This document shows positions 33,152-44,628 of a stretch of DNA of 64,000 bases, piece after piece. The stretch's first letter is position 1. The number at the start of each line of letters is the position of its first letter. This DNA comes from Leptobrachium leishanense. Lineage: Eukaryota > Chordata > Amphibia > Anura > Megophryidae. The stretch is taken from NCBI GenBank assembly GCA_009667805.1, contig CM019069.1, positions 99,731,204-99,795,203 on the forward strand. The letters run 5' to 3'. Made by a program: the position numbers and the translations under genes. The notes beneath the pieces were generated by a model that was not told where the DNA came from, did not search any database, and worked only from the letters and a program-made list of their open reading frames with translations.

Positions 33152-34231
33152 ATGGGGAAATCAGGCAAGGGGGCGGTCACCCAGAAGACACAGGAGGGGA
33201 AAAGGATACCTGAAACACCTTCCCTCCGCAGGTACCTGTTACCGGCTACCGATACCGGGAGCGCTCCCCCAGAACAGGTGGGAACACCGACATCTCCCAG
33301 TTTAACATCCCGAGCGCCTTCCCCAGCCATGTCTGATACCAGATCGGCGGACCTTGAATCACCAGATTGGGTTTACCTGCTGAAAAACCTGCCCACTAAA
33401 TCTGATTTACTTCAAGCTAATGCAGAGCTTCGACAATCGATCCTGACGGAATTACAACACGTGAGAACCGACATTCAAGGCCTGACTACGAGGGTCGAGA
33501 CTCTAGAAGGAAACTGTGATAGAACTTCCATTGCACTCACAAAAACAGCAGAGACAGTTGCTGCACAACAGACCCAGATGCGCAGCATGGCATTACATAT
33601 TATGGACTTGGACAACCGTGGGAGGCGTAATAACTTACGTCTGAGAGGTCTCCCGGAGGGGGAAGACACACAACCACAACTCCGCGAGGCATTAACGGCC
33701 ATCTTAAACTCTGTACTGGAACGTGACGCTACAACACCTATCGAATTTGTCCGCGCACACAGAGCACTACGACCGAAAGGACCTCCGGGAGCTCCTCCAA
33801 GAGATGTGATATGTTGCCTAGCAGACTTTGGACTTAAAGAGGACATACTATCAAAAGCCAGAGCGATTAACCAGATCTCCTACGAAGGCTCCCCGCTTCA
33901 AATATTCCCGGATCTATCACCGGCCACTTTGGAGTACCGCAGAGCGCTTAAACCCCTCACGAGTTTACTACGAACCCAACAGTTGAGATACCGCTGGCAC
34001 ATACCCACGGGGCTACTGGTACACACACCTCAAGGCCCGTACCTGATCAACACCATAGACGACAAGACTGCACTGCTAGAGGAGCTACAACTGCCTGCAT
34101 TGACCCTGACTTGGCCTGACCCACTACAGGTGTACTCAGCAGGCCCACGACCTCCACGGCCGAGACCCCTACCACCTAGACCACAGCGGCTACTTGCCCA
34201 CACAGGAAGGCGATCGGGCTCCCAAGCCTAA
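33152..34231 (+). CDS. LINE ORF1 protein (L1/Tx1 type), open
   Basis: RNA-binding chaperone that coats LINE RNA in the ribonucleoprotein particle. The first ATG in frame is 33152 (MGKSGKGAVTQ), and about 359 codons are open. N-terminal Pro/Ser-rich segment. A coiled coil follows at about residues 80-150 (ILTELQHVRTDIQGLTTRVE). The RRM-like core opens at LDNRGRRNNLRLRGLPEG, and the C-terminal domain includes AHRALRPKGPPGAPPRDVIC and FPDLSPATLEYRRALKPL. The tail is Pro/Arg-rich. It is not interrupted. The ORF2 partner starts 1.1 kb downstream. Length is normal for the family. Confidence 0.92.
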   Translation: MGKSGKGAVTQKTQEGKRIPETPSLRRYLLPATDTGSAPPEQVGTPTSPSLTSRAPSPAMSDTRSADLESPDWVYLLKNLPTKSDLLQANAELRQSILTELQHVRTDIQGLTTRVETLEGNCDRTSIALTKTAETVAAQQTQMRSMALHIMDLDNRGRRNNLRLRGLPEGEDTQPQLREALTAILNSVLERDATTPIEFVRAHRALRPKGPPGAPPRDVICCLADFGLKEDILSKARAINQISYEGSPLQIFPDLSPATLEYRRALKPLTSLLRTQQLRYRWHIPTGLLVHTPQGPYLINTIDDKTALLEELQLPALTLTWPDPLQVYSAGPRPPRPRPLPPRPQRLLAHTGRRSGSQA

Positions 34232-35339
34232 AATATCGACTCGAACGACCAAACGGATTTCACTGACCTGATCTATAATAGGAACGACTCCCCGTGCCCT
34301 AGACCCAACACTTCGGATCGTTTCAAGCAACAACGGAGTTATTAACAGACCTGATCTGGATCTCAGATGACCAGAGTTGCCTTCATCATAGCCCCTTGAA
34401 CTGCTTCGGAGAACCCCGTACATTAATGGCAGCTCGGTATTGTATTAATGCACTTACCTAACACCATTTTTACACCCCAGTAACTGCCTGATTAGGTACG
34501 ACATACCTCACTTTTATGCATCACCCTCGCGACGGAACCCTCCAAAGAGGCAAGAACGACTAACACGGAGACAAGCCTACCTGTGAACTGAATTGTCGTG
34601 TTTATAAGCCGTTGGGGTCAGCCACCTGGGGGAGGCCCTTTATCTCTCTACAAGACATTCACAATTATCCCTTGCACTGCTTCGGATATCCCCGAACCAC
34701 AATGGCGAATCGGTATCGTATTATTGCACTTGCCTAACACCATTTTAACCCTTCGGGGCATGACGCATATATTGTCTTCTATGGCGACAGGACTTTTACT
34801 ATATCAGACCGATTTATAATTTCTGCAGGTCCGCTATTAAATGTTAGCACAAACCCAGGGCACGGGGAGCAATAAGTAATAGATACTATCTGTGTCCCCC
34901 TTCACACATACCATGCCTGGCGCGCCGTGCGTTACGCTCATATAATAAGTATAACATCTATGGCTTCATCTCCGGTCAAGTAGTCGACCACAGATTTGTT
35001 TTAAATCACACCCCGACAGCTGGGTGTTCCCACAGGACGGGAATACATACACTTCCGAGATCGAAGTAAACGTGATATTGCGCGCCGCGGTTAGGTGTCC
35101 GGATCCACGCCCTCCACACATACCGAGGTGCAGTGACATTGAAGTGTTCCGACCCGCGTCCCAGGCGACAGCCGGCCCACGGACTGCCGGAAACACGGTC
35201 ACACATACCTCTTAGTTGTAAATAGTTTGTTGTTTTTTCTCAGTATTCCCCCTCCCCCTCCCCCCACCTTACCCCTCGGTCTTTCCTTAATATCCTTGTT
35301 ATAACACGGGTCGGGTGCGTTATTCGCAACTGAGATACC
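34232..35339 (+). other. Inter-ORF spacer of the LINE
   Basis: A 1.1-kb stretch without a coherent frame. The segment TTGCACTGCTTCGGA.. and CACTTACCTAACACCATTTT (about 34395-34475) recurs as a diverged direct repeat at about 34670-34750, 280 bp downstream. It ends with a pyrimidine-rich tract (about 35245-35290) just before the ORF2 ATG. Confidence 0.6.
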
Positions 35340-38300
35340 ATGTCTCTCCCGCAGGACCTCTCGATCATGTCCATAAACGCAAGAGGACTCAACTTACCTG
35401 AAAAATGCTCCCAGGCGTTACGCACTTTCAGGACCTGTAAAGCGTCAGTTGTATTTACACAAGAAACACACCTCAGGGGCGACACCCACCCTAAACTGAC
35501 AGACGCGCACTTCCCGACCGGGTTCTATAGTAACCACCCCACCTCCAAATCCAAGGGCACGGCATTACTGTTTCACAAACACATTCCCTTCATCAGCAAG
35601 GAGTCCTTGACAGACGGGGAGGGGAGGCTTTTGGTGGTTAAAGGGCATATAGCGATCATACTGTACACATTCGCGAACCTATACGCCCCGAACAGAGCCC
35701 AACACCGCTTTATCGCTACCTGCCTCCGTAAAGTGATGGAATTCACAGAGGGAACCCTCATTATGGGCGGGGATTTTAATGTCCCCATATCCCCACTGGT
35801 TGACACATCTAAAGGAACCACATCCCATCCATTACATATACTTAGATCTATCAGCAAGACCCTACACGCACATCGCCTAGTAGACTGCTGGAGGGCAAAA
35901 CACCCGGAAGGAAGAGATTATACGTTTTTCTCACAACCACAGCAATCCTACTCTCGCCTGGACTATTTTTTTATGCAACACTACCATTTACACACACTGA
36001 AAACAGCCTCTATAGGCACTGCAACCTGGTCTGACCATGCACCGATACACATTACTCTCACATCCCAGCTCTACCGCCCAGCATCGTTCTCTTGGCGTCT
36101 AAATGACTCTTTCTTGGCAACCGACTCCCTTATAGAAGACGGTGAAAAGGTGCTTGAGACCTACTTCACCGAAAATGCGACTCCAGACATATCTGACGCG
36201 GTCATATGGGAAGCGCATAAATGCGTAATGAGGGGTCACTACATTAAGAAGGGGGCAGAACTTAAAAAAAAGAGAGCCACACAAATTAGTGATTTGGTAC
36301 GTCAGATTTCCGACACTGAACGCCTACACAAACGGGACGCGGACCCAGCACATCTTGATACTCTTATGACCATGCGGCGCTCCCTGTCAGACCTTATGAA
36401 CACCATACACCATAGAACATGTCTTCAAACGAAGGCTTTCTTCCACACCCATGGAGATAAAAGTGGCCGCCTCCTGGCGCGTATGATAGCCAAAAAAAGG
36501 GCTGCTACGTATATAGCTTGTATACGAGATCGGAAGGGTCGATCACAATACATGCCACCTCAAATAATGACAGCCCTACGTGACTACTACAAACAACTTT
36601 ACTCCCTTACAGGCCCCCAGACAGACAAAACTAGAAAGACACTACTCGACCAGATTCAAACTTATCACTCTAAACACACCACACGCAAACTCTCTGAGAT
36701 AGATGCAGCTCTCCTGGAGGATCCGATAACGGAGGGGGAACTGTCGGCTGCCCTTAAATCTTCCAAAACAGGCAAATGCCCGGGCCCAGACGGTCTCCCG
36801 CTTCGTTATTATAGGACCTTTCGGAAGGTCCTCATACCACATTTCCTAAAAGCCTTTAATGCCCTGACCCAGGGAGAAAACTTACCACCGCAGGCATTAA
36901 TGGCCAATGTTACCTTATTACCGAAAGAGGGCAAGGACCCTACTAATTGCGCGAATTATAGACCAATATCACTACTCAGCTCAGACATTAAACTTTTCGC
37001 CAAGGTCCTGGCCACACGCCTTCAACCACACATCCCTAACCTGATTCACGGTGACCAGGTGGGTTTCGTCCCGGGGAGGGAAGCCAAAGACAACACAATA
37101 AGGGCCCTGCAGCTGATTCATCGAGGCCGATTGTCAAGACAGGATTTTCTTCTTTTATCCACAGATTCAGAGAAGGCCTTTGATAGAGTCAATTGGGACT
37201 TCCTATTTGCATCACTTGCACACATAGGGTTGGGTCCGCACATGCAATCCTGGGTAAAAGCACTATACACTGACCCATCGGCCCGGATATGTGTGAACGG
37301 GGTGTACTCGGAATCATTTCCAATACGGAACGGCACGAGACAGGGTTGTCCCCTATCCCCACTACTTTTTATTCTATCATTGGAACCCTTTCTCTCCGCC
37401 GTTAGACAACACTCAGACATAACAGGACCCGTTATTGGAACGACTCAACACAAAATAGCAGCATATGCAGACGACCTGCTCTTTTTCGTGACAAACCCAC
37501 GAGTGTCCCTACCATGCATCTTGTCGACTTTTAAGGACTATGGGGTCTTATCCAACCTAAAAATTAATTTCGGCAAATCAAACATCCTGATTATACAGAC
37601 AGCTGACACACAATACCCATCGCATCTACAACATTTCCCATTCCCAATCTCACGCACGAAACTCAAGTACTTAGGGATTTGGTTAAACGCAGATCCAGCG
37701 GAGAATTACCAGGACAACTTTGCTCCACTCCTGGCCACACTACAAAAAGACTTATCTACTTGGAATTACGCACACATATCATGGTTAGGAAGAGTGGCCA
37801 TAGTTAAAATGAATCTCCTTCCACGATTACTGTACCTTTTTCAAACGATACCCATCAGTCTGCCCAAACAGTTTTTTGGTACCCTTAAATCAGCTTTGAT
37901 CAAATACATCTGGAAAGGCGGGACTCCAAGGCTCCGCTTTGACATACTAACTAGACGGAAGTCACGGGGGGCTTGGCGGTACCAGACTTCCGGCGCTACC
38001 ATATAGCGAGTCACTTGTTACGCATTCTCGACTGGTCAAAATCAGGGGTCAGAAAGAAATGGAAAGATGCGGAACAAGACGCCGTAAAAGTGCCCCTAAC
38101 CACATTACCATGGCTTCCACCAGCCCAGGATAAACACCACGACATCACATCGCCTTACACACTGGCCACTATGGCCATTTGGAGACTCGCCTCAAAAACC
38201 TTCTCCCTCTCCACTTCCCCGTCACCTCTACTTCCAATCGTACATAACCGGGATTTCACATTGGGTCTACAAACAGGGACTTTTTGCAAATTATTCTCAA

Positions 38301-39172
38301 CTGAGACCCCAAGGGTACACCACGTGCTGCGAAACAACGGATACATACCATTGAGTGAATTGTATACCACAGGACCACCACCTTTCTTACTTAGCTTTAA
38401 ATATAGCCAGTTACGTCATTTTCTTCGAGCAATCCCGCAACAACATAAACTAGTTCGAAAACTTACAGGTTTTGAACAACAATGCATGATGCCTAACCCC
38501 GTGACCCACGGTATTTCTTACATTTACTCATTGCTCCAAACAGCGGCCGGGGACACACCGGCTCCCTTCATGGGGCGCTGGGAGATGATGCTGGGAATAA
38601 CCCTCTCTGAGCCTCAATGGGATAAAATCCTAGACCTCACACATCACTGTTCAGTAGCAAGCAAGGTGCAGGAGGCGGCGTATAAAGTCTTAACATTATG
38701 GTATAGAGTGCCCACACAAATTAACCAGATGTTCCCAGATATACCCCCGATATGCTGGAGGTGCAACGAAGACGTAGGCACGATGCTACACATATGGTGG
38801 AGTTGTCCGATCCTTGAACCCTTTTGGAGAACCATTCATGCGGTAACCTCGGAATTTGTAGACCCCCCAATACCTTTCAGCCCCGCATCAATGATCCTTC
38901 ATCACACCGCAATATCCACGCGCACTTACAAGAGATCGGTACTGATTAGGATTCTGAATGTGGCTAAGAGTGTGGTTCCGTTATATTGGAAACAAATAAT
39001 CTGCCCGTCTTTAAAGGTTTGGCGGTCTAAAATGGAAGAATTGCACGCCCTAGAGCAGCTGATTTTTAACTCAACAGACCAAACAGAGCTATATACTACG
39101 ATCTGGTCCAGATGGTCCCTGGTTACATCCTCGTCCTCTTTTAACACTATTATGACCACACACCGAGACTGA
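35340..39172 (+). pseudogene. LINE ORF2: endonuclease-reverse transcriptase, one frameshift
   Basis: Nicks target DNA and copies LINE RNA into it. The ATG at 35340 opens 888 codons. The APE-type endonuclease comes first: SIMSINARGLN, FTQETHLRGD, MGGDFNVP and the terminal SDHAPIHI. The reverse transcriptase follows with GKCPGPDGLP, NYRPISLLSSDIKLFAKVLA, STDSEKAFDRVNW, GTRQGCPLSPLLF and the catalytic YADDLLFF. At about 37965, inside a run of six Gs, the frame shifts. A second frame then carries the remainder to 39172, including the zinc-knuckle-like CWRCNEDVGTMLHIWWSC. Apart from this shift no stop is seen, so the copy is young. Confidence 0.92.
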
Positions 39173-39522
39173 GGAAGTTACGACCATACATACACCCACA
39201 CCAATGCCCCTATACACGCCTCTTTTTGTGGTAAGACCGTCCCTACAATTCATACCCTGGCTCTCCAACCTATACCTTGTCTACTTATAGCCCCCCTTTT
39301 TATGTTTTATGTTTTATGTTGCTTTCTATGCTTGAATATGTTATACTAGACCTTATGGTATCTGTCGTTGCGCCGAATATGGACACCCTTACAAGATCAG
39401 AAAGTTTGATATTTTCACGTGCACTGCGAAGATGTGATGTACTCCGCTATATTTTATTATTATTTGTTAAAACTGTGTTCTTGAAAATTCAATAAACATT
39501 GATTCACCAAACACATTCGAAG

Positions 39523-40790
39523 ACATTGAAAACATGACATAAAATAGTAGGAGAGCCCCAAGGGGTCAACAGAGGTATGCTGGAGATTGTTTCAGGAAAA
39601 AGAGAAAGAGAGAAGCCATTCGAGCAAAATGTGAGGAATACATAGCAAACAACAAGGTCGGGTCCCATCAGCTTCGGTGTAGGGAGCCAAGCGGGGGCGA
39701 TGAGCCCAGTCACCTGAGACAACGATTTGGGGCAATAGGGTCAGCAAATCAAATATGTGGACGAAGAAACTGGGCTAAAAAAAAAAAAAAAAAAAAAATC
39801 GAAATCTGAGCCAGAACAGTCAGAACAAGAAACAGCTAAGACCAGTTCAGAAATCAGGGTCCATAATAAATAAATAAAAAAAACAAGGAGCAGTGTCGTG
39901 CAAGGCATCAGATAAATTCCAGAGGTCAAGCGAATCATGCGATGATCCCATGGTAGAGTTCAGGAGAATAGTGTCATCGAGTGGGATGTAGAGGGGGAAG
40001 ACGCAGGAGGCAGATGTACGGAGCCACCCTTGAAGAGCGCAGAGGCGTCTTGACAGTAAATCAAAGACATTGATCTGGCGATGTATATGAATTTGCAGGC
40101 GGGCTGGGTATTGAAGAGTGAAACGTATGTTGGCAGGGGCCAATTTGGAGCAGATGGGAGTAAAGGCTCTTTGGCGGGCGGCCAGGGACACGGAGAAGTC
40201 CTGGAAGATGCGCAGAGTAGTGCCTTGGTAGTTAGGAGTTTGCAGGCATACAGGAAAATTGGAACTCTTAAGTTTGTCAGCAAAGTTGAGCAGCTTAAAA
40301 AGGACTGTGCATGGATGGTTCAGCGTGGGGGAAAGGTCCAGCCCCAATATGTGAGCTTGTTCCACGGTCAACGGTGAGTCGGCGGGGGAAAGGCACAGAG
40401 CCGTAGGTAGCCAAGAAGTAACAAATTGCTGAAGTTGTGGGCCCTTCACAGTTTCAGGCAGACCAACAATACGCAGGGTATTTGTCCAGCAAAGACGAGA
40501 GACTCATGAGATTCACTGGATGCCTTAAGCGGGCAGAACTCATCTTCCAAGGTAGACACTCTCTCCTCTACCTCAGTAAGTCGTTGGGTTTGGGAGGTGA
40601 ACTGGGAAAGGGCTAATTCGATGGATGAAAAACCTGGGCCACATTCTACATCTAACAGTGGGGACCGCAAAGCAGTAAATTCGGCCAGATGGGTCGAAGC
40701 AACCTGAGAAGGCAAGGTGGAGAGCGAAAGGTGGGACGGAGAGCCTGCGGCCTTAGTCCACAATGCTGGGTTTTGAATGTGTTTGACTGG
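39523..40790 (-). pseudogene. ORF1 remnant of the old minus-strand L1
   Basis: The minus-strand frame at 40449-39847 carries the C-terminal domain of an L1 ORF1 protein (LGLDLSPTLNHPCTVLFKLL, YQGTTLRIFQDFSVSLAARQ). The frame at 40763-40446 carries the coiled coil (TSQTQRLTEVEERVSTLEDE). The join between them is frame-broken and a poly-A/T run lies at 39779-39798. ORF2 of the same element continues beyond the inserted LINE at 31165-27713. The 5' end near 40790 is abrupt, with no UTR recognised. Confidence 0.8.
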
Positions 40791-40859
40791 AGTGCGCTCT
40801 CCTTGGTTTTGTTTGTATTTTATTTTTGTGATGCACCCGCACTGAATGCTTAGTTTAGG

Positions 40860-41690
40860 TTGAGTGCTACCCCCCCCATGTGTTTTATATATATATATAA
40901 GTCCAGACTGACTGACTCATCAACGCCCAGCTCAACAGTTTGACCTAGTTTTGAAGACGTAGGCACCTACCTAAGGAAGAATTTATGGAAATTCCGCCCC
41001 TAAAGGGGGTGAAAAGGGGGACTGAATATTTTACAAAGGATACCTATATCTCAAAAACTGAAGATGGTAAATGCGTGAATATTGGTATTTACAATCTTTG
41101 TGAAAAATAAAAAAGTGTTTTACCATTTTCCAAAAATCCAAGTAAGGGGGGGGGGTGAATATTTTAAACAGGATACTTAGATCTGAAAAACAGAAGATAT
41201 TACAGATGTGAAAATTGGTATTTAGCTTTGTCTTGAAAAATAAAAAAAGTATTTTTCCATTTTCCCAAAAGCCAGTTAAGGGGGTGAATACTTTTATCTG
41301 TATACCTATATTTCAAAAACCAAAGATATTACAGGCATGAAAATTGGTACTTACAATGAAAAATAAAAAAAATATGTTCTACCATTTTCTGAAGAAACGG
41401 GGGGGTGAAAAAGAAGTGTGAATACTTTTATCAGTATACTTATATTTCAAAAACCAAAGATGTTACAGGTGCGAAAATTGGTAATTGCAATCTTCTTGTA
41501 AAACAAAAAAAACATTGTTTTACAATTTTCCAAAAATCCAAGTGGAGGGGTGAAAAAGGTGGTGAATATTTTAAACAGGATACCTATATCTCAAAAACTG
41601 AAGATGTTATTGATGTGAAAATTGGTATTTAGATTTTTCTTGGTAAAATACGTGGTTTTATTTTTCATTTTTTTGAAAATACAGTGAAGG
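40860..41690. repeat. Degenerate 120-145-bp tandem repeat, Helitron-like text
   Basis: The start, CAGACTGACTGACTCATCAA and CGCCCAGC, followed by GGAAATTCCGCCCCTAAAGG at about 40990, resembles Helitron/Helentron-type repeats I know from animal genomes. That assignment is weak. About five units follow (near 41040, 41165, 41305, 41435 and 41580), each with GTGAATA-(C/T)TTT, ATATCTCAAAAAC-GAAGAT, GTGAAAATTGGTATTTA and a poly-A stretch before the next GGGGG run. Confidence 0.55.
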
Positions 41691-43006
41691 GGGAGGCGAG
41701 CGGTCAATCATTGTCAAACAAGCTATAAGGTCTGGAGGCATAAGAAAAAAAAGGAAACTCATAGGTAGAGTCAGCTGCAGGGCCCCAAACCTACAGCAAA
41801 GCCACCCCCCTCGTGTTGTCAATTTTTTAAAAAAAGAAGTGGAAGGGTAATTGATGATCCCTTTCACTGGTTTCAGCCCATGAGCAAAGCCTCTCCTGGC
41901 GTTTAGACTAGTGTGATTGTCCTCCCACTCACATCAGCATCGCAGCGATTTCTCTGGAGTCACGATGTAGTCCAGCAGGCATTACCGGAACAAAGTGAAC
42001 AGGGTACGAGGGAAACAACTTGATTCCCTTGGTTCCCCATGTTGTCAAAAAATTAAAAAAGTAAAATGGCAATTGACAACCATCTTACTGGTTTCACCCC
42101 GCCAGCAAAGCCTTTACTTGTGTTTTGCATGATTGTCCTCTCACTCAGATCAGCATTGCTCTAGCGATTTCTCTGAAGTCAAGCTGCAGCCCAGCAGGCG
42201 TTGCTGGGGCAAAGTGACCACGGTACGAAGTAAACATTTTAAAACAGGAAACACTTGGTATGGAAAAGCTGGGCAATACAGGAACCCAGCTATTTGAATG
42301 AATCGCAAACAGAAGTGTAGCCACAATTTCACCTGGCGTGGCAAATGGGCCATTCTACAATGACCTAGGAAATTTCCTTGGGGGGAAAAATCCACAACTG
42401 CACTCTGGAAGAAAAAAAAAACATCTGATAAGTGAATGTTCCCCAAACCTATAACTACAATCCATTTCTGATTATTACTGGTATTTTAAAAATATATTTT
42501 TTTATAAATAAATGAAAGAGCAATTGACAACCCTTTAACCCCGTCAGAAAAGTCTCTCTTTGTGTTTGAACTAGCGTGATTGTCCTCCCAATCAGATCAG
42601 CCATTGCCCAAGCAATTTTCCAAAGAAACAGAGCGCATGAGTAGGCGTTGCTGGTTTACTGTTACAATAGTACGAGGGAAACTGAATTACAAAAAATTTT
42701 GCAATCTAGCAAAGAATTCATGAGCAGTTGATGAACCCATGAATGAAGACTTGGCAACGTTGTTGTGCTAGGACGGATCCTGCAACCGTGAAAACACAGT
42801 GAAGCTGTGTTCGCTGTTTGAAACCAGTGAATGTGTGTAGTGAATTGCCCATTCCAATTTTTTTTTCTTAAAAGCAAGCAACAACTTGGTGGTTGGTGGC
42901 TGTAGGTTTGTTGGCTCTCCATTCGACCAAGGTTTTTTTTTGTGTCAGTATGTGCATTTGGGGTTTAACGTTTTGGCACTTTCCTAGCCCCAGTGGTATT
43001 TCCAGG
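41691..43006. repeat. Three diverged copies of a ~200-bp repeat; otherwise unassigned
   Basis: Copies at about 41845-42035, 42065-42240 and 42510-42685 each run through AATTGA(C/T)GA-CC, TTTCA-CCC, AAAGCCTCT.., GATTGTCCTCCCACTCA, ATCAGCAT, GCGATTTCTCT and GCAGGCGTTGCTGG.., ending in a GTACGAGGGAAAC motif. Spacing is about 220 and 445 bp. No coding frame is convincing. Confidence 0.55.
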
Positions 43007-43214
43007 TACATAGTTACATAGTCTGAAAAAAGACATGCGTCCATCTGGTTCAGCCTCTCACACATCACCTAATGCTGTTGATCCAAAAGAAGGCAAAAAA
43101 CCCAGTCTGAAATGATCACCAATATGCAACACACTGGGAAAAAATACCTTCTTGACCCCAGAATGGTAGTCAGATTTCTCCTTGGATCAAGAAGCTTTTA
43201 CCCACATATTAAAT
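43007..43214 (-). mobile_element. CR1-type LINE 3' end, outer part
   Basis: On the minus strand this reads through a short coding-like tail (RLNQMDACLFSDYVTMYL) to CTATGTAACTATGTACC, typical of the 3' end of CR1/L2-like LINEs. It is continuous with the CR1 fragment at 50511-51230. The hAT-like element between them duplicated ATTATAAC. Confidence 0.75.
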
Positions 43215-43369
43215 ATTATAACTAGGGATGCACCGATACCACTTTTTTAAGACCAAGTACGAGTACGGATACTTTTGTTCAAGTACTCACCGTTACCGAG
43301 TACCGATACTTTTATTTTATGTCATGTGACGCTTTCCCATAAGAACAGACCTCATATAAAGCCCCCAGG

Positions 43370-44049
43370 TCTCATAGATATGCACCCCCCAGCTCATGGA
43401 TATGCCCCCCAGCTCATGGATTTGCCCCCCAGCTCATGGATTTGCCCCAGCTCATGGATATTGCCCCAGCTCATGGATTTGCCCCCCAGCTCATGGATAT
43501 TGCCCCAGCTCATGGATATTGCCCCAGCTCATGGATATGCCCCCCAGCTCATGGATATTGCCCCAGCTCGTGGATATGCCCCCAGCTTGTGGATATTGCC
43601 CCAGCTCGTGGATACTGCCCCCCCAGCTCATGGATATTGCCCCAGCTCATGGATATGCCCCCAGCTTGTGGATATTGCCCCAGCTCGTGGATACTGCCCC
43701 CCAGCTCATGGATATGCCCCAGCTCATGGATATGCCCCACAGCTCATGGATATGCCCCAGCTCATGGATATTGCCCCAGCTCATGGATTTGCCCCCCAGC
43801 TCATGGATATTGCCCCAGCTCATGGATTTGCCCCCCAGCTCATGGATATGCCCCCCAGCTCATGGATATGCCCCCCAGCTCATGGATATTGCCCCAGCTC
43901 ATGGATATGCCCCCCAGCTCATGGATATGCCCCCCAGCTCGTGGATACTGTCCCCCAGCTCATGGATATGCCCCAGCTCATGGATATGCCCCCCAGCTCA
44001 TGGATATGCCCCCCAGCTTGTGGATAATGCCCCCAGCTCGTGGATATGC
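43370..44049 (+). repeat. CTCATGGATATGCCCC minisatellite, left part
   Basis: About 35 units of CAGCTCATGGATATGCCCCC type (18-21 bp) with TTG, TTTG and ACTG linker variants and CTCGTGG variants. Same core as 3794-5012 and the complement of 12447-21750. The array is cut at 44049 by the gypsy LTR and continues at 49709. Confidence 0.95.
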
Positions 44050-44612
44050 TGTGAGGACTACCCACCTGTCGTGCCGCTGCGCGGACCCAAGATGGCCGCT
44101 GGCAGGCTTCCAAATGGCACCCAGGCTCCTTCCCCACCCGCATCCCGGAACGAAAATGATCCGCGCATGCGCGCGCCGCGACGCTCCATACGTCTGACGT
44201 CATCCCACCCACCAATCAGCTAGAACCTGAGATCCCTCTATAAGAAGCCGGCTGATTGGTGAGTTCATTGCTAGTTTGTCTAGTCTCTCATGTGATACAG
44301 TGTGTCTGATCTACTGAGCTTGCTTTACTTTGCCGTGTATCAAACCCTGCTTGTTTCTCCGATTCTGCTGACTGCCTTTATCCCACATTTATGCTGCCTG
44401 AATTAACCCTTTTGACCCCGGCTACCATTATCGACCTCGCTGCTTGCCTATATCCTGGAACCGGCTCTGGACATTACTACGCACCTGATTCTACCTATCA
44501 CCCATGCACTATTGTGGATAAGGTTGTATATTTCTATCTAACCCTCCACATAGTAGATGAGCCGAGTTGGTATACCTTGCACATCGGTTCCCATCGCCGC
44601 CTAATCCTGACA
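44050..44612 (+). promoter_or_regulatory. 5' LTR with CRE, CCAAT and TATA boxes
   Basis: TGACGTCA (44195-44202), CCAAT (44212-44216) and TATAA (44239-44243) lie within 50 bp, a compact promoter. In the 3' LTR the CRE is changed to TGATGTCA. The 5' LTR lacks about 20 bp (GACCTTCTGCCTGAAATAAC) present in the 3' LTR near 49461, probably a deletion in this copy. Only 16 bases separate the LTR end from the gag ATG. Confidence 0.85.
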
Positions 44613-44628
44613 GAACGAACTAGCCATC

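Larger units (their letters stand above)
32354..39507 (+). mobile_element. L1/Tx1-type LINE, nearly complete
   Basis: Flanked by the 14-bp target duplication AAACACATTCGAAG (32340-32353 and 39509-39522). Structure: GC-rich 5' UTR starting GGGGGCGTGG, ORF1, an inter-ORF spacer of 1.1 kb, ORF2 with one frame break, and a 3' UTR ending TTCAATAAACATTGATTCACC. The 7.15-kb length fits a full-length member. It is inserted in the opposite orientation into an older L1. Confidence 0.93.

Noticed and set aside
43919..44223. Frames running from the minisatellite into the gypsy LTR
   Set aside because: They cross an insertion boundary fixed by the TATGC duplication, so they cannot be an original gene.
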